From: Prevotella sp. 885
GTDB lineage: Bacteria > Bacteroidota > Bacteroidia > Bacteroidales > Bacteroidaceae
Direction: 5' to 3'
NCBI RefSeq assembly: GCF_002265625.1
Contig: NZ_NOVE01000031.1
Location: forward strand, 1 to 40,700
DNA: 40,700 bases
Part shown: positions 32,932 to 40,700 of the stretch, one piece after another
Numbering within the stretch: the first letter of the stretch is position 1
Layout: each line of letters opens with the position of its first letter
Notes under the pieces: model-generated
What the model saw: only the letters and a program-made list of their open reading frames with translations
What the model was told of the DNA's origin: nothing
Databases searched by the model: none
Program-made: the position numbers and the translations under genes

Positions 32932-33864
32932 TTAATAAGCTTCCCTGTACTTGTTCTCGTCTTTATCTTCAAGCATAGAGAGATAGCTCTGATAGCGTGA
33001 GGCGGCGATGTAATGTTCTTCCACAGCCTTGAGCACCGCGCAACCCGGCTCGTGTGTGTGGGTGCAATTTGAGAAACGACACTCCTTAGAGAAATGGAAG
33101 ATGTCCTTGAAATAGCTTGTCAGTTCCTCCGGCTCAATGTCGAAGGTGCCGAAACCCTTTATTCCCGGCGTGTCTATAATCCATCCTCCCTCCGGAAGCT
33201 GAAGCATTTCAGAGAATGTTGTGGTGTGCATACCTGTGTTGTGCGCATCGCTGATCTCAGATGTGCGCAGGTTGGCATCGGGCAGGATATGATTGATGAA
33301 TGTGGACTTGCCCACGCCGCTGTTGCCGCTGAGAAGCGTAATCTTGTCCTTGAGCAACGGCTTGATGGTGTCCATGCCCATACCCGTGGTGGCAGACACC
33401 GCCACACACTTGTAGCCGACGGTCTCATAAAGCTTCATCATCATCTCCTGATAATGGCGCTCCTCGTCGGAAAGGATGTCCGTCTTGTTGAAGACGAGCA
33501 CCATTGGCACACTGTAAGCCTCAGCCGTGGCGAGGAAGCGGTCGATGAAGATGGTGCTGGTCTGCGGATAGTTGACGGTGACGATAAGGAACGCCTGGTC
33601 CACGTTGGCTGCGATGATATGGCTCTGCTTGCTGAGATTCTGCGACTTACGTATGATGTAGTTGCGGCGGTCGCAGATGGAAGAGATAAACGCCGTGCCC
33701 TCCTGATTGAGGATTATCTCCACACGGTCGCCCACAGCCACCGGATTGGTGCTGCGTATGCCCTTGAGGCGGAAGTTGCCCTTTATCTTACAGTCCACGT
33801 TCTTGCCCTCGTCGGTGCGGACCGTATACCAACTGCCGGTGTTCTTTATTACTATTCCTTGCAT
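32932..33864 (-). CDS. rsgA: Ribosome small subunit GTPase RsgA
   Basis: The 310-aa protein is a circularly permuted GTPase with an N-terminal OB fold (about 1-70). The G motifs appear in permuted order: NKTD (G4), [10 protein letters not shown] (G1) and DTPGIKGFG (G3). A C-terminal zinc site follows ([14 protein letters not shown]). It helps late 30S maturation. It is downstream of frr on the same strand, after a strong terminator. Confidence 0.96.
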   Translation of the reverse strand: MQGIVIKNTGSWYTVRTDEGKNVDCKIKGNFRLKGIRSTNPVAVGDRVEIILNQEGTAFISSICDRRNYIIRKSQNLSKQSHIIAANVDQAFLIVTVNYPQTSTIFIDRFLATAEAYSVPMVLVFNKTDILSDEERHYQEMMMKLYETVGYKCVAVSATTGMGMDTIKPLLKDKITLLSGNSGVGKSTFINHILPDANLRTSEISDAHNTGMHTTTFSEMLQLPEGGWIIDTPGIKGFGTFDIEPEELTSYFKDIFHFSKECRFSNCTHTHEPGCAVLKAVEEHYIAASRYQSYLSMLEDKDENKYREAY

Positions 33865-33888
33865 CTATTAAAAGTAAAAAAAAAAGCA

Positions 33889-33938
33889 AAAAGGTAAAAG
33901 AGTATAAAGAGGCAGCCTGCTTTACTCTTTTACCTTTT
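33889..33938 (-). terminator. Rho-independent terminator of frr
   Basis: AAAAGGTAAAAGAGTA (33889-33904) and its exact complement (33923-33938) form a 16-bp stem. On the minus strand a run of T (33871-33885 complement) follows. It lies between frr and rsgA, so the two have separate transcripts or partial read-through. Confidence 0.9.
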
Positions 33939-33942
33939 CTTA

Positions 33943-34503
33943 TTATACAGTCATAATTTCCTTCTGCTTTGCAGCGAGGAGTTCCTCCACCTTCTTCACG
34001 AACTTGTCGTGAATCTTCTGGAGCTCGTTCTCAGCGTCCTTCTCAAGGTCTTCTGAAAGTCCGTCCTTGATGGCCTTCTTCAGCTTGTCCTTTGTCTCCT
34101 GACGTGCGTTGCGGATTTCCACCTTTGTGCGCTCGCCAATCTTGTTACACTGCTTTACGAGATCCTTACGACGCTCCTCGGTCGGCTGCGGGATGCCGAG
34201 ACGGATAATCTCGCCGTTGTTCTCAGGTGTGATGCCTACATCGCTGTCCATGATGGCTTTCTCGATGTCGCGGATCTGCTTCTTGTCGAAAGGACGGATG
34301 GCGATGGTACGCGGATCGGGAACGGTGACATTGGCTACCTGGTTGAGCGGAACCATAGAGCCCCACGAGCTAACGCGAACGCCGTCGAGGATTGCCACAT
34401 TGGCACGGCCGGCGCGGATACGAGCCAGCTGCTCCTCAAGGTACATGGCTCCCATCTCCATGCGCTCCTCGGCACTGCTAAGAGTTTCTTTAACGTCTAT
34501 CAT
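33943..34503 (-). CDS. frr: Ribosome recycling factor
   Basis: The 186-aa protein (MIDVKETLSSAEERMEMGAM, RIRAGRANVAILDGVRV, VTVPDPRTIAIRPFDK) is a standard RRF: a three-helix bundle with a small beta domain, ending AKQKEIMTV. ATG 34503 is the normal start; a frame 10 codons longer precedes it. With EF-G it splits post-termination ribosomes. A -7 element TAAATTTG lies at 34554-34561 (minus). Confidence 0.97.
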   Translation of the reverse strand: MIDVKETLSSAEERMEMGAMYLEEQLARIRAGRANVAILDGVRVSSWGSMVPLNQVANVTVPDPRTIAIRPFDKKQIRDIEKAIMDSDVGITPENNGEIIRLGIPQPTEERRKDLVKQCNKIGERTKVEIRNARQETKDKLKKAIKDGLSEDLEKDAENELQKIHDKFVKKVEELLAAKQKEIMTV

Positions 34504-34553
34504 AATTATTTTAGTATTAGTTTCAAAAAACACAGGTTTCTGAATTCATTTTG

Positions 34554-34561
34554 CAAATTTA
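34554..34561 (-). promoter_or_regulatory. -7 element of frr
   Basis: Minus-strand TAAATTTG stands 50 bp before the frr ATG, with TTG 21 nt upstream. Confidence 0.5.
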
Positions 34562-34646
34562 ATGAAAATACTTGACAATGCACAACATTATAAGGCAAAA
34601 TACTATGCAGGGATTATTGTTTTAGGTAGGAAAATGGATAGGAAAG

Positions 34647-34677
34647 TTTGGATTATTCGAAATATTTGCTAATTTTG
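34647..34677 (+). promoter_or_regulatory. Consensus promoter of the AraC regulator gene
   Basis: TTTG (34647-34650), 19-nt spacer, TAATTTTG (34670-34677). The ATG at 34684 is 6 nt after the -7 box, where the transcript is expected to begin. Confidence 0.7.
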
Positions 34678-34683
34678 CAATCT

Positions 34684-35568
34684 ATGGATGATCGTGTATT
34701 GCGTGAATTGCCGCCGCTGCTCGAAAATGACTTTATGTACGTGGCGGACAGGCGAAAGAAAGAGTTCACCTACCCTATACACAAGCACGAGGTATTCGAG
34801 CTTAACTATGTGGAGAACGGGGAGGGTGTGTTGCGTATTGTCGGAGACAGCTCGGAGACAATAGGCAATCGTGAGTTGGTGCTCATAACAAGCCCCGACC
34901 TGGAGCACGTATGGTCACAAGGCACGTGCAACAGCGATGAGATACGAGAGATAACCATACAGTTCTTCTTCAATTTCAACAGCTCCGACAGCATTTTCTG
35001 CCGCACACCTATGTTGCCCATCAAGCACCTGTTTGAGAAGGCACGCAAAGGAGTGGCGTTTACGCCCGAAGCCATAGAGGAGGTTTATCCGCTGCTCAAT
35101 TCACTGTCAACCAAGAAGGACAAGTTTTATTCCGTCATTGACTTTCTCACCATTCTCTACAAGCTCTCGCTTGCCGACGGCACACGCGAGCTTGCCACAT
35201 CGTCGTTTGCTAAAGTGGACGTCGACAGCGACAGTCGACGTATATTAAAGGTGAAGGACTACATCAGCAAGCATTTCACCAATGAAATACGCCTTGCCGA
35301 ACTTGCCGACCTCGTAGGCATGTCGCCTACGTCTTTCAGCCGTTTCTTCAAGCTTCGATCCGGCAAGACGCTCAGCGACTACATCGTTGAGATGCGACTT
35401 GGTGTGGCTGCCAGACAGCTTGTGGACACGACGGACAGCATCAGCGAGATATGTTATGGCTGCGGATTCAACACGCTCAGCAACTTCAACCGCCTTTTCC
35501 GCAAGTATAAAGGTTGCAGTCCCACCGAGTTTCGCGAGAAATACTTTAAGACGAAGATTATCGTGTAA
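34684..35568 (+). CDS. AraC-family transcriptional regulator
   Basis: The 294-aa regulator starts at ATG 34684 (MDDRVLRELPPLLENDFMYV); the longer frame begins inside the promoter. An N-terminal cupin domain (about 30-150: YPIHKHEVFELNYVENG) senses the ligand. A C-terminal AraC HTH pair follows (about 195-290: IRLAELADLVGMSPTSFSRF, then DSISEICYGCGFNTLSNFNR). It lies 169 bp upstream of the GH36 alpha-galactosidase gene, which has a -7 box but poor -33 box, as expected for an activated promoter. It probably senses galactosides. Confidence 0.92.
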   Translation: MDDRVLRELPPLLENDFMYVADRRKKEFTYPIHKHEVFELNYVENGEGVLRIVGDSSETIGNRELVLITSPDLEHVWSQGTCNSDEIREITIQFFFNFNSSDSIFCRTPMLPIKHLFEKARKGVAFTPEAIEEVYPLLNSLSTKKDKFYSVIDFLTILYKLSLADGTRELATSSFAKVDVDSDSRRILKVKDYISKHFTNEIRLAELADLVGMSPTSFSRFFKLRSGKTLSDYIVEMRLGVAARQLVDTTDSISEICYGCGFNTLSNFNRLFRKYKGCSPTEFREKYFKTKIIV

Positions 35569-35680
35569 GGCGCTGATGCAGGAACGAAGCTAATATCGCA
35601 TAACCATGATAATGACATAATACTGCAAGAAAGTGGCAGACATAGACAAGATAATGCAAACTGCTTTAGCAAAGTATAAG

Positions 35681-35688
35681 TAACTTTG
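35681..35688 (+). promoter_or_regulatory. -7 element of the GH36 gene
   Basis: TAACTTTG matches the -7 box 49 bp before the ATG. No -33 TTTG is present at 19-21 nt, consistent with activation by the adjacent AraC protein. Confidence 0.5.
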
Positions 35689-35737
35689 CACCCGTGAATA
35701 GCTAAAAACAAAACAACAATCTTACTCAATAACAAAT

Positions 35738-37945
35738 ATGGGAAAATACAGCAAATGCCTGGCTCTCTCAGCCTTGGCATTGACGACGTTCTCTGGCGCA
35801 GCGAATGCCGAGAACTACAGTTTGTCCACTCCTAAGACATCGCTCGTGGTGGACGCCACTAAGGGCGGAGCTTTCAAGTTTGTGTATTACGGCGACAAGC
35901 TGGCAGCAGCCGACATCGCCACTTTGCAGGCTGGAGGCACAGCAGGCAAGGACGCATATCCTGTGTACGGACTCATAGGGGCTTCGGAAGCTGCGCTCTC
36001 CGTGCGCCACGCTGACGGCAACATGACGCTGCAGATGGACGTGGCTGACATCACCGAACAGGCAGAGAAGAACGCCAAGGTGCTGAAGGTGAAGCTCAAG
36101 GACCGCGTCTATCCGTTCTACGTTACGGTATGCTATCGTGCTTATAACGACGTGGACATCATCGAGATGTGGACCGAGATAAACAACGGCGAGAAGACCA
36201 CGGTGACTCTCTCACAATTTGATTCGGCTTATCTCCCCATCCGCCGCGGCAACGTATGGATGTCCCACTTCTACGGTTCGTGGGCTAACGAGGCTCAGCT
36301 TTCTGAGGAAGAACTCAAGCCAGGCACCTTCGTAGTGGAGAACCGAGACGGCACACGCAACGCCCACACTTCGCACGGCGAGGTGATGTTCTCGCTTGAC
36401 GGCAAGGGTCAGGAGAACACTGGACGAGTCATCGGTGCTGCCATCTGCTATTCTGGCAACTATAAGCTGCGTGCCGTGACAGACGACTCGGAATATCATC
36501 AGTTCTTCGCCGGCATTGACGAATACAACTCGGAGTATCACTTGGCTAAGGGCGAGACCTTCACCACTCCCGTCACAGCCTTCTCATACAGCAAGGAGGG
36601 TCTGAGCGGAGTGAGCCGCAACTTCCATCGCTGGGGACGGGAATATAAGCTGATGAACGGCAATCGCGAACGCAAGATACTGCTCAACTCATGGGAGGGT
36701 GTCTACCTTAACATCAAGGAGCCTGAAATGGCGCAGATGATGGCAGACATCAAGTCGATGGGTGGCGAGCTCTTCGTCATGGACGACGGATGGTTTGGCG
36801 GCAAGTATAAGCGCAGCATCGACAATTGTGCGCTGGGCGACTGGGTGGTGGACAAGGAAAAGTTGCCACACGGCATCGAGGGTCTGCTCGCTGAAGCAAA
36901 GAAGCAGGGCATCAAGTTCGGCATCTGGTTGGAGCCGGAGATGTCGAACACCAAGAGCGAACTCTTCGAGAAGCATCCCGACTGGGTGATTAAGGCTCCG
37001 AAGCGCGACCTCCAGTGCGGACGCGGCGGCACACAGGTGGTGCTCGACCTCAGCAATCCCAAGGTGCAGGACTTCGTGTTCTCCATCGTGGACGACATGA
37101 TGACCAAGTACCCGGAGATTGACTACATCAAGTGGGACGCCAACATGAACATCTCCAACCACGGATCGCAGTATCTTACTGCCAACAATCAGAGCCATCT
37201 CTACATCGAGTATCACCGTGGTTTAGAGAAGGTATTGCAGCGCATCCGTGCCAAATACCCCGACCTCACCATCCAGGACTGCGCTTCTGGTGGCGGACGT
37301 GTCAACTGGGGCACTCTCCCCTACTTCGACGAGTTCTGGACCAGTGACAATACTGACGCCCTTCAGCGCGTATATATGCAGTGGGGAACCAGCTACTTCT
37401 TCCCTGCCATCGCCATGGCATCCCACATCTCCAATGCCCCCAACCATCAGACAGCACGTACAGTGCCCTTGAAGTATCGCACCGACGTGGCTATGAGCGG
37501 ACGCCTCGGTATGGAGATTCAGCCTAAGGTGCTCAGCGAAGCCGACAAGGACCAGTGCCGCAAAGCCATCGCCGACTATAAGCGCATCCGTCCTATCGTA
37601 CAGTTCGGCGACCTTTATCGCCTGCAGTCGCCCTACGAAAAGAAGGGTGTGGCTTCGCTTATGTACGTGACCGACAACAAGGAAAAGGCGGTGTTCTTCT
37701 GGTGGAAGACCGAGTCGTTCTGCAACCAGCATCTGCCGCGCATCCCGATGGCAGGTCTCAACCCGCAGAAGCGCTATCGCATCACCGAGCTCAACCGCAT
37801 CGACAAGACTCCGCTCGCCTTCGAGGGCAAGACTTTCTCAGGCGAATATCTCATGCAGAACGGCCTGGAAATCCCTTACGGACATAACGCCGACTGGGCA
37901 AAGCCAACGAATGGGCAAGCCGCGTGCTGCTCCTCGAAGAGGTGA
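35738..37945 (+). CDS. GH36 alpha-galactosidase with frameshifted C-terminus
   Basis: The 735-aa product has a signal peptide (MGKYSKCLALSALALTTFSG), an N-terminal beta-sandwich and a TIM barrel. Catalytic residues are visible: nucleophile Asp467 in YIKWDANMN and acid/base Asp537 in FWTSDNTDA, with FVMDDGWFGG and CASGGGRVNWG in the expected places. It cleaves terminal alpha-galactose from raffinose-type sugars or glycoconjugates. The last residues in frame (KPTNGQAACCSSKR) are atypical. The +1 frame after 37903 reads ANEWASRVLLLEEVK and stops at 37950, the natural end. One base appears lost at 37903-37904. The enzyme probably still works, as only the C-terminal strand is altered. Confidence 0.93.
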   Translation: MGKYSKCLALSALALTTFSGAANAENYSLSTPKTSLVVDATKGGAFKFVYYGDKLAAADIATLQAGGTAGKDAYPVYGLIGASEAALSVRHADGNMTLQMDVADITEQAEKNAKVLKVKLKDRVYPFYVTVCYRAYNDVDIIEMWTEINNGEKTTVTLSQFDSAYLPIRRGNVWMSHFYGSWANEAQLSEEELKPGTFVVENRDGTRNAHTSHGEVMFSLDGKGQENTGRVIGAAICYSGNYKLRAVTDDSEYHQFFAGIDEYNSEYHLAKGETFTTPVTAFSYSKEGLSGVSRNFHRWGREYKLMNGNRERKILLNSWEGVYLNIKEPEMAQMMADIKSMGGELFVMDDGWFGGKYKRSIDNCALGDWVVDKEKLPHGIEGLLAEAKKQGIKFGIWLEPEMSNTKSELFEKHPDWVIKAPKRDLQCGRGGTQVVLDLSNPKVQDFVFSIVDDMMTKYPEIDYIKWDANMNISNHGSQYLTANNQSHLYIEYHRGLEKVLQRIRAKYPDLTIQDCASGGGRVNWGTLPYFDEFWTSDNTDALQRVYMQWGTSYFFPAIAMASHISNAPNHQTARTVPLKYRTDVAMSGRLGMEIQPKVLSEADKDQCRKAIADYKRIRPIVQFGDLYRLQSPYEKKGVASLMYVTDNKEKAVFFWWKTESFCNQHLPRIPMAGLNPQKRYRITELNRIDKTPLAFEGKTFSGEYLMQNGLEIPYGHNADWAKPTNGQAACCSSKR

Positions 37946-37963
37946 AATAACCAGATAATCAAG

Positions 37964-38013
37964 AATGCTTTTCATGTAAACAAAGTGTCAGTTTACGTGA
38001 AAAGCATTTTTGT
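37964..38013 (+). terminator. Rho-independent terminator of the GH36 gene
   Basis: AATGCTTTTCATGTAAAC (37964-37981) pairs with GTTTACGTGAAAAGCATT (37991-38008), 18 bp with one T-G pair, then TTTGTTTTT. Confidence 0.88.
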
Positions 38014-38254
38014 TTTTATCATTACCAACACATTATATATTAAAGACTTAGTCATGACGAGATACATTATTTAATATAATATAGCATGACATACGTCACT
38101 TACAATCGTAAAAAAGCATATAAATGCTTGCCTTATATCAATTTACGGCGCTTTTTACGGTTATTTTCATTAACAGAAATAGGATAATATGCGTTTTGTC
38201 ATAATTGTGTAACACTATGTCAAGAAAGTGTTAATAAGGTTGCGCCAATTAGTG

Positions 38255-38262
38255 TAACTTTG
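38255..38262 (+). promoter_or_regulatory. -7 element of the SusC gene
   Basis: TAACTTTG matches the -7 box; transcription would start near 38268, giving a leader of about 110 nt. The region 38014-38250 holds short AT-rich dyads only. Confidence 0.5.
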
Positions 38263-38295
38263 CAACCATAAATTAAACCATAAACTCATATAACT

Positions 38296-38370
38296 ATGAA
38301 AACAATAGGTCGTTCAAGGCTTTCTTGCAATGTTAATTCAATAACAACTTTATATAAACCCTTTAATTAG
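38296..38370 (+). CDS. Possible 24-aa leader ORF before susC
   Basis: ATG 38296 opens MKTIGRSRLSCNVNSITTLY, ending KPFN before TAG at 38368. It lies wholly within the predicted susC leader and ends 7 bp before the susC ATG. It could be translated and affect susC expression, or be chance; only position and promoter support it. Confidence 0.3.
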   Translation: MKTIGRSRLSCNVNSITTLYKPFN

Positions 38371-38377
38371 ATCCCTA

Positions 38378-40618
38378 ATGAAGAAATTAGTGATTCTTTG
38401 TATGGCTGCCTCTATGAGCAGCAGCCTCGCTTTCGCACAATCGAAGGTTACGGGTGTCGTTAAGGACGGTACCGGTGAGCCTATCATTGGAGCGAGCGTA
38501 TCAGTTAAGGGGGCACAAGGAGTGGGCGCGGTTACCGATTTAGACGGTAACTTCACGCTTACAGTGCCTTCAGGGAAAAAACAGCTTCTGGTGAGCTACA
38601 TCGGCTTCACTCCCCAGACCGTTGACGTAACGGGCAAGAACACGTTCGAAATCGTGCTGAAGGAAGACAACCAGACCCTTAATGAGGTGGTGGTTGTGGG
38701 ATACGGTACGATGAAGAAGAGCGACCTTGCCGGAGCCACCGGTTCTATGGACGAGAAGAAGATGAAAGGCTCCATCATCACCAACCTCGACCAGTCGCTT
38801 GGCGGTCGTGTGGCTGGTGTAACGTCAATGGCGACATCAGGTGCTCCTGGTTCGTCCACATCCATCCGTGTTCGCGGTCAAGCCACCATCAACGCAGGTG
38901 CCGAACCTTTGTACGTTGTGGACGGTGTGATCTGGAACAACTCCAACACATCTGGTTCTTCCGTTGGTCTTGGCGACGCTCTTGGCAACGGTTCGGTATC
39001 TACAGTGTCTCCTCTTTCCTCACTCAACCCGTCCGACATCGTCAGCATGGAAGTGCTGAAGGACGCTTCCGCCACAGCCATCTATGGTGCGCAAGGCTCC
39101 AACGGCGTTGTGCTTATCACCACAAAGCGCGGTAAGGCAGGCGAGGCCAAGTTTACGTACGACGGCATGGTGGCATGGCAGCGCCAGACAAAGCGCATCG
39201 ACATGCTCAATCTCCGTGAGTTTGCCGAGTACTACAACGACATGGCATCGCAGGGAATGGTCTTCAAGGACGAGCGCTTCAGCGACCCCTCAGTCCTCGG
39301 TAAGGGCACCAACTGGCAGGACGCCATCTTCCGCACTGCCCTTCAGCACCAGCATCAGGTGAGTGCACAGGGAGGTACGGACAAGGTGAAGTATTATGTT
39401 TCGGGCAACTATATGGACCAGGACGGTACCATTATCGGCTCTGAGTTTAAGCGTTACGGTGCTCGTGTCAACCTCGACTCACAGCTCAAGTCATGGTTGA
39501 AGCTCGGTCTTAGCGCCAACTACAGCAACACCGACCAGCGCCTTCTGAAGGCAGACCAGGAAGACGGTGTAATCACCTACGCCTTGACCACACGTCCTGA
39601 CATTCCCATCTATGATGTCAACGGTGGCTATACATCAATCTCACAGCAGGGAGTGACCAATCCTAACCCGGTGGCTCTCGCCCTCATGGACGACATTCTC
39701 TACAAGCAGAACCTCCTCACAGGTAACGTGTTCGCAGAGGTAACTCCGATAAAGAACCTCGTATGGCACACCGAGATAGGTTATTCGTTCAACTGGGACC
39801 GCGGCGAAGTGTTTAATCCTACCGTTGCCCTCGGCACTTGGACACGTTCTAAGAACTACTGCTCCATTCAGAAGTCAACCGGCTCGTTCGTCCAGTTTAA
39901 GAACTATCTTACTTACAGCGGCTCGTTCGGCAAGCACAGCTTCACAGCGATGCTCGGTCAGGAGTGTTGGAAGAGCAAGTGGGACAACGCCCGTACAGAG
40001 GCTCAGGACCTGCCCACCAACAGCATTCACAACCCGTCGCTCGGCGATCCTTCCACATTCAAGATCAGCAACGGCTTCGGAACGTCTGCAATGGCGTCGT
40101 TCTTCACCCGCGAGACCTATAACTATGACGACCGCTACCTCCTCACTTACACGTTCCGTCGCGACGGTAGCTCTAACTTCGGACCTGACAACCGCTGGGG
40201 TTCGTTCCATTCTGTAGCAGGCGCATGGCGATTCTCCAACGAAGAGTTCGTACGCAAGGTTGCCGGCAAGTGGCTCTCCAACGGTAAGTTGCGCCTCGGC
40301 TGGGGTCAGACCGGTAACTCCAACATCGGCAGCGGCAAGTGGTCGTCAGACATGACATCCATCGGAACGGGTCTTGGAACATCATACCGTCCTCTGCGCA
40401 TTGCCAACCTCAACGTACACTGGGAGAAGCAGGAGCAGACCAACATCGGCCTTGACCTCGGACTCTTCCACGACAAGCTCGGAATTACGGTGGACGTATA
40501 TAAGAAGACATCTAAGGACATGCTTATGCCGATGCAGCTTCCTTCATACATGGGAACATCGGGCAACACAAGTGGCTCACCTGAAAAAGTGTGTGGATTA
40601 AGCATACAATCTTGTTAG
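38378..40618 (+). pseudogene. SusC/RagA-type TonB-dependent transporter, 3' end interrupted
   Basis: The visible 746 residues start MKKLVILCMAASMSSSLAFA (signal). A carboxypeptidase-regulatory-like domain (about 25-90: VTGVVKDGTGEPIIGASVSV) precedes the TonB-linked plug (about 110-225: LNEVVVVGYGT, IRGQATINAG-like, VSMEVLKDASATAIYGAQG) and the barrel. Members import oligosaccharides with a SusD partner. After PSYMGTSGNTSGSP the frame reads KVCGLSIQSC and stops; about 250 residues of barrel are missing. The new sequence is the 3' end of a transposase gene on the other strand, so an insertion cuts the gene near 40575-40590. No SusD is in the window. Confidence 0.88.
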
Positions 40619-40700
40619 TCTGAAGAGAAAGAATTTCTTGTCAATGATACCCCGAAGTTGTGCTCTGAAATGCTTGACTTTTGCATTGAAAGATTCTGCA
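40580..40700. mobile_element. End of an ISL3-like insertion sequence
   Basis: From about 40580 to the right edge the sequence no longer encodes SusC and instead carries the 3' end of a minus-strand transposase. The exact IS end and its inverted repeat cannot be fixed because the other end is outside the window. Confidence 0.7.
40598..40699 (-). CDS. ISL3-family transposase, C-terminal 33 residues
   Basis: Read on the minus strand from the edge, the frame gives AESFNAKVKHFRAQLRG, then IIDKKFFLFRLTRLYA and TAA (40598-40600). The motif AESFNAK(I/V)K-x-FR-x-x-x-RG followed by FFLFRL is the C-terminal end of DDE transposases of the ISL3 family, including the last catalytic Glu. The rest lies beyond the window. 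Confidence 0.75.
   Translation of the reverse strand, partial: AESFNAKVKHFRAQLRGIIDKKFFLFRLTRLYA

Noticed and set aside
38100..38170. Possible riboswitch or structured leader before susC (CGTAAAAAAGC with GCTTTTTACG)
   Set aside because: It lies upstream of the -7 element, so it would not be in the mRNA, and the pairing is imperfect and AT-rich.

Overview
The window looks like a chromosome segment of a Bacteroidota bacterium, most likely Prevotellaceae (Prevotella/Segatella-like). Most intergenic regions carry the Bacteroidota housekeeping promoter (TTTG, 19-21 nt, TAnnTTTG). There are SusC, DUF5686, DUF4827, DUF4924, DUF5106 and GIN-domain proteins, and two secreted proteins end in a 'GIYIVNGKKVVVR'-type tail. 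No rRNA or tRNA gene was recognised.

Layout. (1) 1-6400 is a visibly more AT-rich accessory region. It holds a gene remnant, a 164-aa hypothetical gene, two WYL regulators in mirror-image loci with small genes sharing an 'SF(D/N)EI' motif, a HAD protein, an AAA+ ATPase and a frameshifted small acidic ORF. (2) 6596-6993 is the first copy of a 398-bp intergenic repeat with a hairpin core; the second copy is at 26964-27361. (3) 7086-12021 holds a TPR histidine kinase, a NarL-type response regulator, a truncated LuxR HTH ORF and a secreted protein. (4) 12132-15411 on the minus strand encodes GtrA, a CDP-alcohol phosphatidyltransferase, a PAP2/AUR1-like enzyme and a nucleotidyltransferase-fold protein, resembling an inositol-lipid locus. 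(5) 15699-22258 holds a DUF5686 outer-membrane protein, a 41-aa small protein, rpe, an ECF sigma factor, a candidate small RNA, a charged hypothetical protein and an Ig-like secreted protein. (6) 22421-22816 is a four-unit 105-bp palindromic tandem repeat. (7) 22868-25737 on the minus strand holds prfC, a DUF4924 gene and a LysE-type transporter, followed by a ROK glucokinase on plus. (8) After repeat copy B come an orphan antitoxin, a GIN-domain protein, NrnA, a DUF4827 lipoprotein, glmM, a DUF5106 thioredoxin-fold protein, rsgA and frr. (9) 34684-40700 is a sugar-utilisation segment: AraC regulator, GH36 alpha-galactosidase, and a SusC gene cut off by the 3' end of an ISL3-like transposase gene.

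The strongest unexplained signals are two. The first is the 398-bp repeat: both copies have three tandem 22-bp units plus one inverted unit, but the inverted unit pairs with unit 2 in copy A and unit 3 in copy B. The second is a compact candidate sRNA at 20145-20225 with a consensus promoter and a Rho-independent terminator. Decay is visible in several genes: a 1-bp frameshift at the GH36 3' end, the interrupted SusC, repeat sequence inside the nucleotidyltransferase gene, and an antitoxin whose toxin is absent.
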